DNA of 24,808 nt, taken from positions 1 to 24,808 of the forward strand of contig JASFQI010000027.1 of NCBI GenBank assembly GCA_050115555.1. The letters run 5' to 3'. Below, piece after piece: positions 1-6,685 of this stretch. This DNA comes from JASFQI01 sp050115555. Its GTDB lineage: Bacteria > Desulfobacterota > DSM-4660 > Desulfatiglandales > HGW-15. Numbering within the stretch: the first letter of the stretch is position 1; each line of letters begins with the position of its first letter. The notes beneath the pieces were generated by a model. The model had not been told where the DNA came from. It made no database searches and saw only the letters and a list, made by a program, of their open reading frames with translations. Both the position numbers and the translations under genes were made by a program.

Positions 1-447
1 ACCACCTTCTTTATCTACCTGCCGGCGTGCGAGGAAGTGACCTCCTCGGGCGAGCTCGAAGAGGAGGCGCCCGTGAAGGGCACAGGAACCGTTCTCGTGG
101 TAGACGACGAGACCATGATCGTCGAGGTGCTCGTAGACTTCCTGCACTCCCTCGGCTACCAGGTAGAGACCGCTTCCTCCGGTCAGAAGGCGATCGAGGT
201 CTACCAGGAGATATGGCAGACCATCGACCTGGTCATCCTGGACATGGTGATGCCGGAGATGGACGGGGGAAAGGCGTTGCAGGCCCTTCTCGAGATCAAC
301 CCGAATGTCAAAGCCATTCTCGCCACCGGGTACGACCGGGAAGGCCAATGCGAAGATATTCTCAAGGTGGGCTTCAAGGGCTTCATTCAGAAGCCTTTTA
401 ATCTCATCGAGCTGTCCAAACTTATTCATGAAACGCTCACATCCTGA
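1..447 (+). CDS. Hybrid sensor histidine kinase, C-terminal fragment (end of HATPase plus receiver domain)
   Basis: The frame is open from base 1, so this is the 3' end of a gene that begins outside the window; 148 residues are visible. The first residues, TTFFIYLPA, match the usual end of a histidine-kinase HATPase domain (G2-box region). A linker rich in Glu follows, then a complete CheY-like receiver domain. In fragment numbering the acidic pair is D35-D36, the phosphoacceptor is D81 in LDMVMPEMDG, the conserved Thr is T109 in ATGYD and the Lys is K131 in QKPF, so the receiver looks functional. Established family knowledge makes this a hybrid kinase that passes phosphate from its own His to its receiver. 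Sensor domains and partner are not visible. The stop is followed by a GC-rich hairpin at 462-494. The next supported gene is about 0.9 kb away, so no operon partner is seen downstream. Confidence 0.9.
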   Translation, partial: TTFFIYLPACEEVTSSGELEEEAPVKGTGTVLVVDDETMIVEVLVDFLHSLGYQVETASSGQKAIEVYQEIWQTIDLVILDMVMPEMDGGKALQALLEINPNVKAILATGYDREGQCEDILKVGFKGFIQKPFNLIELSKLIHETLTS

Positions 448-804
448 TCGTGCAAGCCTCTGGCAGCCGGCGCCGAAGCCCGGGGCCGGCTGCCCGCCTG
501 TTTTCGCCGTTTCGCCGGCCTTATCCTCTTTTCCCCTTCCGACAGGGGTACTGTGTAGCGCCAAGCACTCGAGGCGTGTAGATGCGTCACAATATGTTGC
601 AAAACCTTCCACACTCTCCCATGCATTTCCTGCGAGCAACCCCTCCTTTCCTCCATTAACTCATTTCCATTCAGAAATAATTTTTTGTCCTCGCTTCGCT
701 TCACATTCCACCCTGAAGGCGAGTCCACGGGAGCGCAATCCCGGCGTTCCTTTTTCCCGCCGTCAACGGGATGCGACGCACTGAAGTGCGTCTCCCCAAG
801 TGTA
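448..804. other. Intergenic region without a supported gene
   Basis: Besides the hairpin at 462-494, I see a short perfect hairpin at 775-792 (8-bp arms, GACGCACT and AGTGCGTC). Open frames here on either strand have composition and residue content typical of chance frames (for example Pro/Ser/Arg-rich with no domain motif) and lack a convincing ribosome binding site. No tRNA or known RNA was recognised. Confidence 0.6.
462..504 (+). terminator. Possible rho-independent terminator after the hybrid kinase
   Basis: A perfect 9-bp inverted repeat (462-470 with 486-494, GC-rich, 15-nt loop) lies 15 bases after the kinase stop. It is followed only by a short T run (GTTTT, about 500-504). The stem is strong but the U tract is short and a few bases away, so termination is plausible, not certain. 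Confidence 0.4.
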
Positions 805-1030
805 CATGATCCGTGTTGCGCTTCGGATCACCCTCAAAGTTGAAAGACGGGGTTTTCGTAGGGCGGGGTTTTACACCCCGCCGTAAAATATGTCTTTTGT
901 AGGGCGGCATTTTATATGCCGCCGCAAGGTCTTCGATAAGCACGGCGGGGTGTAAAACCCCGCCCTACGAAAACCGAGAGATAGACCACGCCGCGATGCA
1001 AAATGCCGCATTACGCCCGGCCCACGAGGG
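805..1030 (+). repeat. Composite palindromic repeat element, long copy
   Basis: This block shares both ends and its core with an inverted copy at 4222-4360. Its left end (805-830) matches the reverse complement of 4335-4360 at 25 of 26 positions. Its right end (1012-1030) is an exact 19-bp reverse-complement match to 4222-4240. Inside, 851-884 and 942-975 form a perfect 34-bp inverted repeat, and each arm has its own hairpin (arms GGCGGGGT and ACCCCGCC). Between them 899-923 holds a third palindrome, GTAGGGCGGCATTTTATATG with GCCGCC following. Segment 899-975 matches 4238-4314 at 76 of 77 positions in the same orientation. No ORF lies inside. It looks like a non-coding, mobilisable or recombining repeat (REP/MITE-like); the class is an inference. 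Confidence 0.75.
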
Positions 1031-1258
1031 TTGTTTTCACGGCAAAATCCCTTGATTGGACTCGGGGCATCCGCGACCCTCGCCCTTCAGGTTACGCCTT
1101 TGGCGAGCGCTAATTCCGCTTTCCTGCGGAATTCCCCTTGATCTTGCAAAATTTTTTCATTTCTGAATCGGAAACTTGCACGTACCCGAAACGTGTTTCT
1201 AAACGGTCGCTAACCAGGGGATGGTATCGAAATCTGCCCTCCAACACGTCTCGTGACC
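1031..1258. other. Intergenic region upstream of the sigma-54 promoter
   Basis: No supported gene. A short inverted repeat GAAAC-GT-GTTTC lies at 1188-1199, about 60 bases before the -24 element. That is a reasonable distance for an enhancer-binding-protein site, but a single short site is weak evidence. Confidence 0.4.
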
Positions 1259-1275
1259 TTGGCACAATCCTTGCT
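1259..1275 (+). promoter_or_regulatory. Sigma-54 (-24/-12) promoter
   Basis: TTGGCACAATCCTTGCT fits the sigma-54 consensus TGGCAC-N5-TTGCW exactly, with the invariant GG (1261-1262) and GC (1273-1274) separated by the required 10 bases. The predicted transcription start is near 1286. The first downstream start codon with a Shine-Dalgarno sequence is GTG at 1324. Sigma-54 promoters need an AAA+ enhancer-binding protein; none is encoded nearby. Confidence 0.75.
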
Positions 1276-1323
1276 CATTCCACATACCAACCCTTCACTC
1301 CGGCTATGAAAGGAGCGACCCGC

Positions 1324-1608
1324 GTGCAAGCCGTGATACGTGGTATCTTTGCGATTCAACACCGTATGAACCCTCTTCACGTGTACTGCCGGTTCATGGA
1401 CAAGGGTTATGCGCGTCAGACCTCGTTTTGCTGCTGCAGGCTGTACGAAATTGCGGTCTTTTCCTGGGTGAGAAGAATCCTGAGCGCCTGTCTCTTGCTG
1501 GCGTTCGTTTCCCGGACCTCCCGCGCGGAGGCGCTCCGCCGCGCGCGGATCGGCAAGGGCTCAGGACGCCCGAGCCCGTTGTCTCACGGAAAGGGGGACG
1601 TGCAGTGA
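1324..1608 (+). CDS. Small protein with an NPLHVYCR motif, first ORF of a putative sigma-54 operon
   Basis: A 94-residue frame. GTG 1324 is chosen because AAAGGAG at 1309-1315 sits 8 bases upstream; ATG 1306 lies in the same frame but has no binding site and is only about 20 bases from the predicted transcription start. The best-looking part is residues 8-62: IFAIQHRMNPLHVYCRF, a Cys-rich stretch (C36-C37-C38), then a hydrophobic or amphipathic helix around residues 43-62 that could touch a membrane. The last 30 residues are basic and low in complexity. From memory it resembles small uncharacterised deltaproteobacterial proteins with an NPLHVYCRL-like core; this was not checked. Its stop overlaps the next start (GTGA at 1605-1608), which suggests translational coupling. 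Function is unknown. It could still be a chance frame, but promoter, binding site and overlap together argue against that. Confidence 0.5.
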   Translation: MQAVIRGIFAIQHRMNPLHVYCRFMDKGYARQTSFCCCRLYEIAVFSWVRRILSACLLLAFVSRTSRAEALRRARIGKGSGRPSPLSHGKGDVQ

Positions 1609-1878
1609 CCGAACTGATGCTGGAAGATTTCAGATCGTTGCCGTCCAGCGAGCTCAAGCAGGCCCTGGCACGCGAGCGCGCGAACCTGCTGAACCTTGGG
1701 AGGGAAACCTCCAGGGGGAGGGACAGGGCGAATGGACCTTGCAACGGTTCGGTTATGGAAAAAAGAACATGCAGGGGCGGTTTTTTCCGCCGCTGGTATA
1801 CGCAACGAGCGCAGGCACATCGAAACGCCTGGACATGTCAGGCATGGTAAGAGGAAATGGGGCGAAGCATCGTCATGA
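1605..1878 (+). pseudogene. Small ORF split by an apparent +1 frameshift, middle of the putative operon
   Basis: GTG 1605 overlaps the previous stop (GTGA) and has AAAGGGGG (about 1589-1596) as binding site. The first 34 residues (starting MTELMLEDFRSLPSSELK) look coded: helical, charged, with leucines in register. After about 1700 this frame turns into Arg/Gly/Trp/Cys-rich text and stops at 1850. The +1 frame then looks coded instead: ATG 1732 gives MDLATVRLWKKEHAGAVFSA and runs to a TGA at 1876-1878. That TGA overlaps the ATG of the next ORF (ATGA at 1875-1878). The simplest reading is one gene of about 90 residues with one frameshift at about 1700-1732, in a G-rich stretch. Alternatives are two overlapping genes, programmed frameshifting or a sequencing error. 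The joined product weakly recalls ribosomal protein L29 (an EL..L....NL stretch, then VR..K.E.A), but not enough to name it. Confidence 0.35.
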
Positions 1879-2120
1879 AAATCTCATGCTCATCTACATA
1901 CACCATACTGCTGAGAAACCTGGAGTCCAAGGGGATGAACGGGAAGGCGCTTCGGAGGTTTGCGAAAGATCTGATGTTCTCTTTCACCATGAATCCCGCC
2001 ATGGAACGTGCAGAGATCAACAAGCGGCTGCACGTCCTTGGATGGGACGACATTGACATCGATTACCGGACGTGGGAACTGGCCAAGGCATCCTTTGACC
2101 TGCAAAACGAAGGCACATGA
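1875..2120 (+). CDS. Conserved-looking small protein of unknown function, last ORF of the putative operon
   Basis: The 81-residue product starts at ATG 1875, which overlaps the upstream TGA (ATGA). GGGGCGAAG at 1859-1867 lies 7 bases upstream as a binding site. ATG 1857 in the same frame, with GAGGA close to it, is an alternative. The C-terminal half, residues 47-75 (from EINKRLHVLGWDDIDIDYR to about SFDLQ), has strong protein character: a short helix, a Leu-Gly-Trp turn, an acidic strand, then another helix. From memory this pattern occurs in small uncharacterised deltaproteobacterial proteins; unverified. There is no signal peptide or membrane helix. It ends 14 bases from the convergent ATPase gene, leaving no room for a terminator between them. 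Confidence 0.55.
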   Translation: MKISCSSTYTILLRNLESKGMNGKALRRFAKDLMFSFTMNPAMERAEINKRLHVLGWDDIDIDYRTWELAKASFDLQNEGT

Positions 2121-2134
2121 GGCGATGCCCCATC

Positions 2135-3979
2135 TCAAGGGGATCGCACCTTCATCTCCAGCTGCATCACATTGGCATACGTGAGCCCTGTTTCTTTGAG
2201 CAGCTCCCCGGCATAGGTATTCGCTTCCTCCCGGCTCTGAAAACTCCCGATGGTAATGCGGTACAGCAGCCCTTGTTCAGGGGACCGAAACGGGACCATG
2301 AACACCTCGTATCCCTGTTCCAGGAATGCCTGAAACGCATCCTTTGCCGCCTTGCTGGGGTGGTAGGAAGCCACGTGCACGGTGTAGATCGTTTCCTGGG
2401 GAGGGGTTGAGCGGGGGGGGAACACGATGACCTGCCCCACGTCGATGCGGTTGATGTTCGTGAGCCCCGGGTTGTGCTTCTGAATCAGATCGAGGATGGA
2501 CGTATCGGCTCGGCCGTACACATCCATGGCCAGCTTGGCCAGGTAGTCCCCTTGTTTGACAATCACCTCCTTCGTCCTGCCGGATGAAACGTCCTCTGCC
2601 TGCTCCATGGCCGGCAAAGCCTCCCTCAAGGATCCCGCTCCTACAGGTGAGATTTCACTTCCACTCGCAAGGGGAGGCACCTCCTCTTCGACAACGGACG
2701 GAGGAAGTCGAAGCGGGCCTTTCGAGGGCATGCCTTCATCCTCGGCCGCCTCGGGTTCCTGCGATGTGTCCCCCTCCCCTGCCGACGATGGGATCTTTTC
2801 CTTTACAGGAGGCGTATTCGAGACTACGGGTTCTTCCTTTGAAAGGGATGGACCGTCTGAGCGGTTGGGGTTTCCAGGAGATCCGGAGGATGCGGGTAGG
2901 CGGGCGGCCTTGATTCTCGGTTTGTTCGATATCGAAGAGACAGGCTCTTCGACACGATCCAAGCGGGTCTGAAAAAAGGCTTGGATCTCGTCTCCCCAGA
3001 AGAAAACCGCAATCCCCAGCAGGGCAACCAGGACGAACGCCCAGATCCATGCTTTTCGCAGCCGCGGGGGACTCCCATGCGGGGCCTTCCCTGCCTTTCC
3101 CGGCGTAGCCTGGGGCTGGGCTCGATCCATCTTCGCACGCGACCCTTTTGAGGAGCCTGCCTCCTCCTCTCCCACGTGCATGTCGCGGTAGGACTCCTCG
3201 ATCATCGAGGGGGTGATTTTTGCTTTGCCCCTGGAATACCCAAGGAGAAGGGCGTTATCCGCGAGGATGTTGATGGTCCGTGGAATGCCTTCGGCTCGAG
3301 CATAAAGGGCGTCGATCGCCCGTTTTGAAAAGATGCCCTTGGGATCCCGAGCCCCGGCCACTCGAAGTCGCGTGGTGATGTACTCCTGGGTATCCTGCCG
3401 GTCCAGTGGCTTGAGGTGATACCGGCTGGCAATCCGTTGGTACAATGCCCTGCACGTCTTATCCCGCAGACGATCGAGGAGCTCGAGCTGCCCCACCAGA
3501 AATATGTTGATCAGTTTCTCTTCCGCGGCCTCCAGATTGGACAGGAGCCGAATTTCTTCCAGCAGCTCAAAGGATAGGGCCTGGGCCTCGTCAATGAGTA
3601 AGATGAATGCCCTCTGATGCTGCTGGGCTTCCCTCAGGTACTCTTCGAACTCAAAGAGGAAGTCGGTCTTGGACTTGAAATGGACACGCCGCTTGAACGT
3701 GGACGAGGCCAGGTAGTCCATGAATTCCCGGGAAGAAAGCAGGGGATTGGAGAAGTGAACGCATTCCACGTCGGTTCCGAGGTCGTTTAAAAGGGCTTGA
3801 ATGACCGTGGTTTTGCCCGTGCCCACATCCCCGGTCAACAGGATGAATCCTTTCCTTTCCACCACACCGTAGGTCAGGAGGGCAAGCGCCTCCTTGTGCG
3901 ACTCACCCAGGTAGAGGAAACGATGAGAGGGAGTGAGATTGAACGGCTTTTCTTTGAGCTTGAAAAAGGCCTCATACAT
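2135..3979 (-). CDS. ExeA/GspA-type AAA ATPase with transmembrane, LysM and SPOR domains
   Basis: The product has 614 residues. The start MYEAFFKLKEKPFNLTPSHR is the typical opening of ExeA-like ATPases, and GAGG lies 7 bases before the ATG. Walker A is GDVGTGKTT (50-58) and Walker B FILLIDE (125-131). A single transmembrane helix at about 311-328 follows a Pro/Lys-rich linker. A long acidic, Pro/Ser-rich spacer (about 345-468) leads to a LysM domain (472-522) and a C-terminal SPOR domain (531-610). The ATPase should lie in the cytoplasm and LysM/SPOR in the periplasm, where such domains bind peptidoglycan and denuded glycan strands. ExeA-type ATPases help secretin or pilus assembly through the cell wall. 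A shorter subfamily is also found in PEP-CTERM/exopolysaccharide loci, and other such genes occur in this window. No secretion genes adjoin it. Its exact process is therefore open, but the domain calls are firm. Confidence 0.88.
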   Translation of the reverse strand: MYEAFFKLKEKPFNLTPSHRFLYLGESHKEALALLTYGVVERKGFILLTGDVGTGKTTVIQALLNDLGTDVECVHFSNPLLSSREFMDYLASSTFKRRVHFKSKTDFLFEFEEYLREAQQHQRAFILLIDEAQALSFELLEEIRLLSNLEAAEEKLINIFLVGQLELLDRLRDKTCRALYQRIASRYHLKPLDRQDTQEYITTRLRVAGARDPKGIFSKRAIDALYARAEGIPRTINILADNALLLGYSRGKAKITPSMIEESYRDMHVGEEEAGSSKGSRAKMDRAQPQATPGKAGKAPHGSPPRLRKAWIWAFVLVALLGIAVFFWGDEIQAFFQTRLDRVEEPVSSISNKPRIKAARLPASSGSPGNPNRSDGPSLSKEEPVVSNTPPVKEKIPSSAGEGDTSQEPEAAEDEGMPSKGPLRLPPSVVEEEVPPLASGSEISPVGAGSLREALPAMEQAEDVSSGRTKEVIVKQGDYLAKLAMDVYGRADTSILDLIQKHNPGLTNINRIDVGQVIVFPPRSTPPQETIYTVHVASYHPSKAAKDAFQAFLEQGYEVFMVPFRSPEQGLLYRITIGSFQSREEANTYAGELLKETGLTYANVMQLEMKVRSP

Positions 3980-4221
3980 AGAATGACCTCACTCCCTAAA
4001 GGGAAACCTGCCGCTTCATGCACGAAACCCGCGCAGAGGACCAGACAGGCATTCCGCTTCCGTGGCAGCCTCGCAAACCGTTCTTCTTCCATAAAGCCGA
4101 AAACAAGGAGCATCTCCTGAGAAGAAAATACGGCAAGTCTTTCACCAAGTCAAACCGCAACCGGTGAGGCCCTGCCTGATCTCCCTTGATTGCTTCCTGA
4201 AAGAGCCTTTTACCGTGCCCC

Positions 4222-4360
4222 CCCTCGTGGGCCGGGCGTAGGGCGTCATTTTATATGCCGCCGCAAGGTCTTCGATAAGCACGGCGGGGTGTAAAACCCC
4301 GCCCTACGAAAACCCCGGCTTTCATCTGCGAGGCTGATCCGAAGCGCAACACGGGTCATG
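4222..4360 (-). repeat. Composite palindromic repeat element, short inverted copy
   Basis: Read on the minus strand, this copy has the same two ends as 805-1030 (25/26 and 19/19 matches). Segment 4238-4314, read on the plus strand, matches 899-975 at 76 of 77 positions. It lacks one of the two 34-bp arms present in the long copy, so it is 139 bp against 226 bp. The two elements face each other about 3.2 kb apart and bracket the small-ORF operon and the ATPase gene. Confidence 0.75.
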
Positions 4361-4408
4361 AACGTTTTGGGCCTCGGTGCGACTCGAAAATCGGGATGCG
4401 GTTCCTGC

Positions 4409-4437
4409 TTGATAAGACCGATGGAAAAGCGTAAACT
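4409..4437 (+). promoter_or_regulatory. Candidate sigma-70-type promoter for the FHA-GAF gene
   Basis: TTGATA (4409-4414, 5 of 6 consensus bases) and TAAACT (4432-4437, 4 of 6) are separated by 17 bases. The position would give a leader of roughly 165 bases before ATG 4610. Matches of this quality are common by chance. Confidence 0.3.
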
Positions 4438-4609
4438 TTAACACTTTTAGGAATGGCGCTCGTTTCCATCGCACAGGAGGCGATGAACGCAGGATTCCCG
4501 CGTTTTCGTTCGATAGCGAAATGGGCCGGGGCTTGGTGAGGCATCTCTGTCCTGGCACTACGAAACAGGGAATGAACGCGCGAGGTATTTCCGAGAGGCA
4601 CAAGAGGCC

Positions 4610-5539
4610 ATGGCTCAGCTTGTTTTTATTTCGGGCCCCAAAAAGGGAAAAACCATCAAGCTGGAGAGCGAAACCACCTTTGTGGGTCGATCACGGAGGA
4701 ACGACATCTCCATCCCCGACAAGCTGGTCTCCAACCGTCACCTCAAGTTGTTTCACATCGGCAGGAAATACTTTGTCGAGGACCTCAAGAGTACGAACGG
4801 GACCCGGATCAACGGCGACCGACTGGAATCGGGCGAAGGCTTTGAAGTGGAGGAAGGCGACCTGATCCGGTTGGGCAAGACCATCTTCCGCATCGAGGGT
4901 CTTCCCTCACGATCCCCCTTTGAGACCAAGACGGCCGCGAAAAGCAAGCAGACCCCCGACCCGCTTCCGCAGGCACCGGATGACACCGATCGCAGAGGGC
5001 GCTCGAATTATGCGTTCCAACTGATGCAGAACGTCTCGATGCTGCTCCAGCAGTCGTTCCAATTCCACATTTTCTGCAAGAAAGTGCTGGAGTACATTTT
5101 AGAGGCCCTTCCACGCGTCGACACGGCCGCGCTGGCCTACCTGGATCCCCACAAGCCAAGCCAGGTAAAAAACAAAACCGTTGTTTTTCATTCCCGACCC
5201 AAGCATCAGTTCAAGCAACGGAACATCATCATCGAAAAAATCATAGACCGGGTCCTGGAAAGACGCAGGGCCATCCGGGTGCTCAATGCCTCGTGCGAGT
5301 ACTCCGGCGATCTCTTCTCTGACCCCTCCGAGATTCAGATCCAATCCATGTTCTGCATGCCGCTGATCAGCAATTCCGTGATCCGGGGTGCGCTCTACGT
5401 GCACTCTACCATCAACCCCCGCGGATTCCGCGAGGACGACCTATCGCTTCTGAGCATCCTCAGCACGCCTATTGCATTGGCCTTTGAAAAGTCTCCACAG
5501 AAGGAAATTTGGGGAGGACCTTTGCCTGCACCGAACTAA
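4610..5539 (+). CDS. FHA-GAF domain signalling protein
   Basis: The product has 309 residues. An N-terminal FHA domain (about 3-96) keeps the phosphothreonine-binding residues: G26-R27-S28, S41-N42-R43-H44 and S61-T62-N63-G64-T65. A linker rich in Pro/Asp/Lys (about 100-130) precedes a GAF domain (about 133-300), shown by the ending FREDDLSLLSILSTPIALAF and the preceding MPLISNSVIRGALYVH. FHA domains bind phosphothreonine partners and GAF domains bind small ligands or dimerise. The same pair usually heads guanylate/adenylate cyclases, kinases or PP2C phosphatases, but here no catalytic domain follows. It is probably a cytoplasmic adaptor or ligand-gated scaffold. CAAGAGG lies just before the ATG and GAGAGG 11 bases upstream; the start is supported by the immediate FHA strand. 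The CPBP protease gene follows after 28 bases, so the two are probably co-transcribed. Confidence 0.85.
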   Translation: MAQLVFISGPKKGKTIKLESETTFVGRSRRNDISIPDKLVSNRHLKLFHIGRKYFVEDLKSTNGTRINGDRLESGEGFEVEEGDLIRLGKTIFRIEGLPSRSPFETKTAAKSKQTPDPLPQAPDDTDRRGRSNYAFQLMQNVSMLLQQSFQFHIFCKKVLEYILEALPRVDTAALAYLDPHKPSQVKNKTVVFHSRPKHQFKQRNIIIEKIIDRVLERRRAIRVLNASCEYSGDLFSDPSEIQIQSMFCMPLISNSVIRGALYVHSTINPRGFREDDLSLLSILSTPIALAFEKSPQKEIWGGPLPAPN

Positions 5540-5567
5540 CGGGACGACTCGCATCGGGGCAACCAGC

Positions 5568-6245
5568 TTGAGCACACAACCCGAAGGACCCATCAACCGG
5601 ACAGAGGGTCATTCCCGGCTCTCGTTCGGCCCGTACGTTTATCCCTTTGCCGTCTTTGCGCTCTTCACTATAGCGGCGAGCGTGACCCCGCTTCCCAAGG
5701 GACTCGTCTACCCACTAAAAACCATTCTCACTGCGATCTGCCTGGTTTGGGCCTGGAAGGGCTTCAAGGAGGAAATACACTTTCGATTCAGTGGGACGGC
5801 CGTTCTCGCGGGCATCCTTGTGGTTGTTCTCTGGATCGCCCTGGACCCATTGTATCCGCACATTGGGGGGTCGGAGTTCAATCCGTACCAGGAGGCACAG
5901 GGTTCTGCGGTCTACCTGGTGATCGCCTTCCGTCTTGCCGGAGCATCATTGGTGGTGCCGGTGATGGAAGAAGTGTTCTGGCGGTCCTTTGCCCTTCGGT
6001 TCATCGTACGTGCCGACTTTCAGTCCATCCCCCTGGGACAGTTTTCGTGGTACTCCTTCATCGTGATCACCCTCCTTTTCGGGTTTGAACACCACCGCTG
6101 GCTCGCAGGGATTCTCGCCGGTGCCGTCTATGCCGCACTGCTCTACCGGAGCAAAAACCTATTCGATCCCATCCTCTCTCATGCGGTCACCAACTTCCTG
6201 CTTGGAATCTACGTGCTCTCCACGCAGAACTGGTCGTTCTGGTAA
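5568..6245 (+). CDS. CPBP/CAAX-like intramembrane metalloprotease, PEP-CTERM-associated type
   Basis: The product has 225 residues from TTG 5568, chosen because the frame has no closer ATG/GTG, the preceding gene ends at 5539 and CGGGG lies about 7 bases upstream. TTG starts are less common, so this is tentative; a start at 5472 would overlap the FHA-GAF gene by 68 bases. Several membrane helices are visible. The family motifs are present: E134-E135-x3-R139 (MEEVFWR), E174-H175 (FEHHR) and H205-x3-N209 (HAVTN). These ligate zinc in glutamate-type CPBP proteases. The C-terminal text LLGIYVLSTQNWSFW recalls the CAAX-prenyl-protease-related family that travels with exosortase/PEP-CTERM systems (TIGR03008 from memory). 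A PEP-CTERM protein lies 12 kb away. The substrate is unknown. Confidence 0.8.
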   Translation: MSTQPEGPINRTEGHSRLSFGPYVYPFAVFALFTIAASVTPLPKGLVYPLKTILTAICLVWAWKGFKEEIHFRFSGTAVLAGILVVVLWIALDPLYPHIGGSEFNPYQEAQGSAVYLVIAFRLAGASLVVPVMEEVFWRSFALRFIVRADFQSIPLGQFSWYSFIVITLLFGFEHHRWLAGILAGAVYAALLYRSKNLFDPILSHAVTNFLLGIYVLSTQNWSFW

Positions 6246-6280
6246 ACGGCTGCATCCTCCTTTTTCGCAATGATAAAATT

Positions 6281-6685
6281 TTAAGCCTCTTTATTCATTT
6301 TTTCGACTAATTTTTTATCCCTATGGTAGTAAGATTTAACAAATTTAGCAATTTTATTCTGCTGCTCCTGCTCTGATCCAAAAAATTTAATGCCATAGAT
6401 ATGTTTTCTCTTCTCATTTTCTTTGTGATAGATCACTTTACCTTGAATTTCTACCAGTTGTTCATCCAGATCAATGGCAAGCAAAAGCACTCTCTTGGTC
6501 TCAATGTATCGAAACGCCTCCATCCGCAAACCTTTTACGCTCAAATCCAACGTCCACGCGTAGCCTTCGCTGACCTCCTCTCCCTCCTCATCCAGGCAGA
6601 CATACCCCAGCAAATTGGATGTGGCAATTCGGGGTACGCTCCTTTTCTCCCCGGATTTGCTTTTCTTTCCTTTTTTTGCCGGCAT
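6281..6685 (-). CDS. PilZ domain protein (c-di-GMP binding)
   Basis: The product has 134 residues from ATG 6685, which has AAAAGG 7 bases upstream; GTG 6715 in the same frame has no good binding site. A Lys/Ser-rich basic tail (1-14) precedes the two PilZ c-di-GMP motifs: R15-x3-R19 (RSVPR) and D47-x-S49-x2-G52 (DLSVKG). The remaining strands (LLLAIDLDEQLVEIQGKVIY and YGIKFFG) fit the PilZ barrel. A basic C-terminal helix closes it. Single-domain PilZ proteins act as c-di-GMP receptors that adjust motility, polysaccharide export or transcription by binding a partner. The partner is not evident. It is convergent with the CPBP gene, 35 bases apart. The gene is more AT-rich than its neighbours. 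Confidence 0.88.
   Translation of the reverse strand: MPAKKGKKSKSGEKRSVPRIATSNLLGYVCLDEEGEEVSEGYAWTLDLSVKGLRMEAFRYIETKRVLLLAIDLDEQLVEIQGKVIYHKENEKRKHIYGIKFFGSEQEQQNKIAKFVKSYYHRDKKLVEKMNKEA

Larger units (their letters stand above)
3980..4609. other. Divergent intergenic region with a repeat copy
   Basis: No gene is supported between the divergent ATPase and FHA-GAF genes. It contains the short copy of the palindromic element (4222-4360) and one candidate sigma-70-type promoter (4409-4437). The rest shows no recognised RNA or coding signal. Confidence 0.6.

Noticed and set aside
305..784. A 159-residue plus-strand frame after the hybrid kinase
   Set aside because: It overlaps the kinase end and is Pro/Ser-rich, with a chance-like composition and no homology signal that I recognise.
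805..1030. Possible CRISPR array from clustered palindromes
   Set aside because: The repeats are inverted and few, without equal-length unique spacers, and no cas gene is present.
4552..4572. CTGGCAC resembling a sigma-54 -24 element before the FHA-GAF gene
   Set aside because: The -12 GC is absent at the required 10-base spacing.
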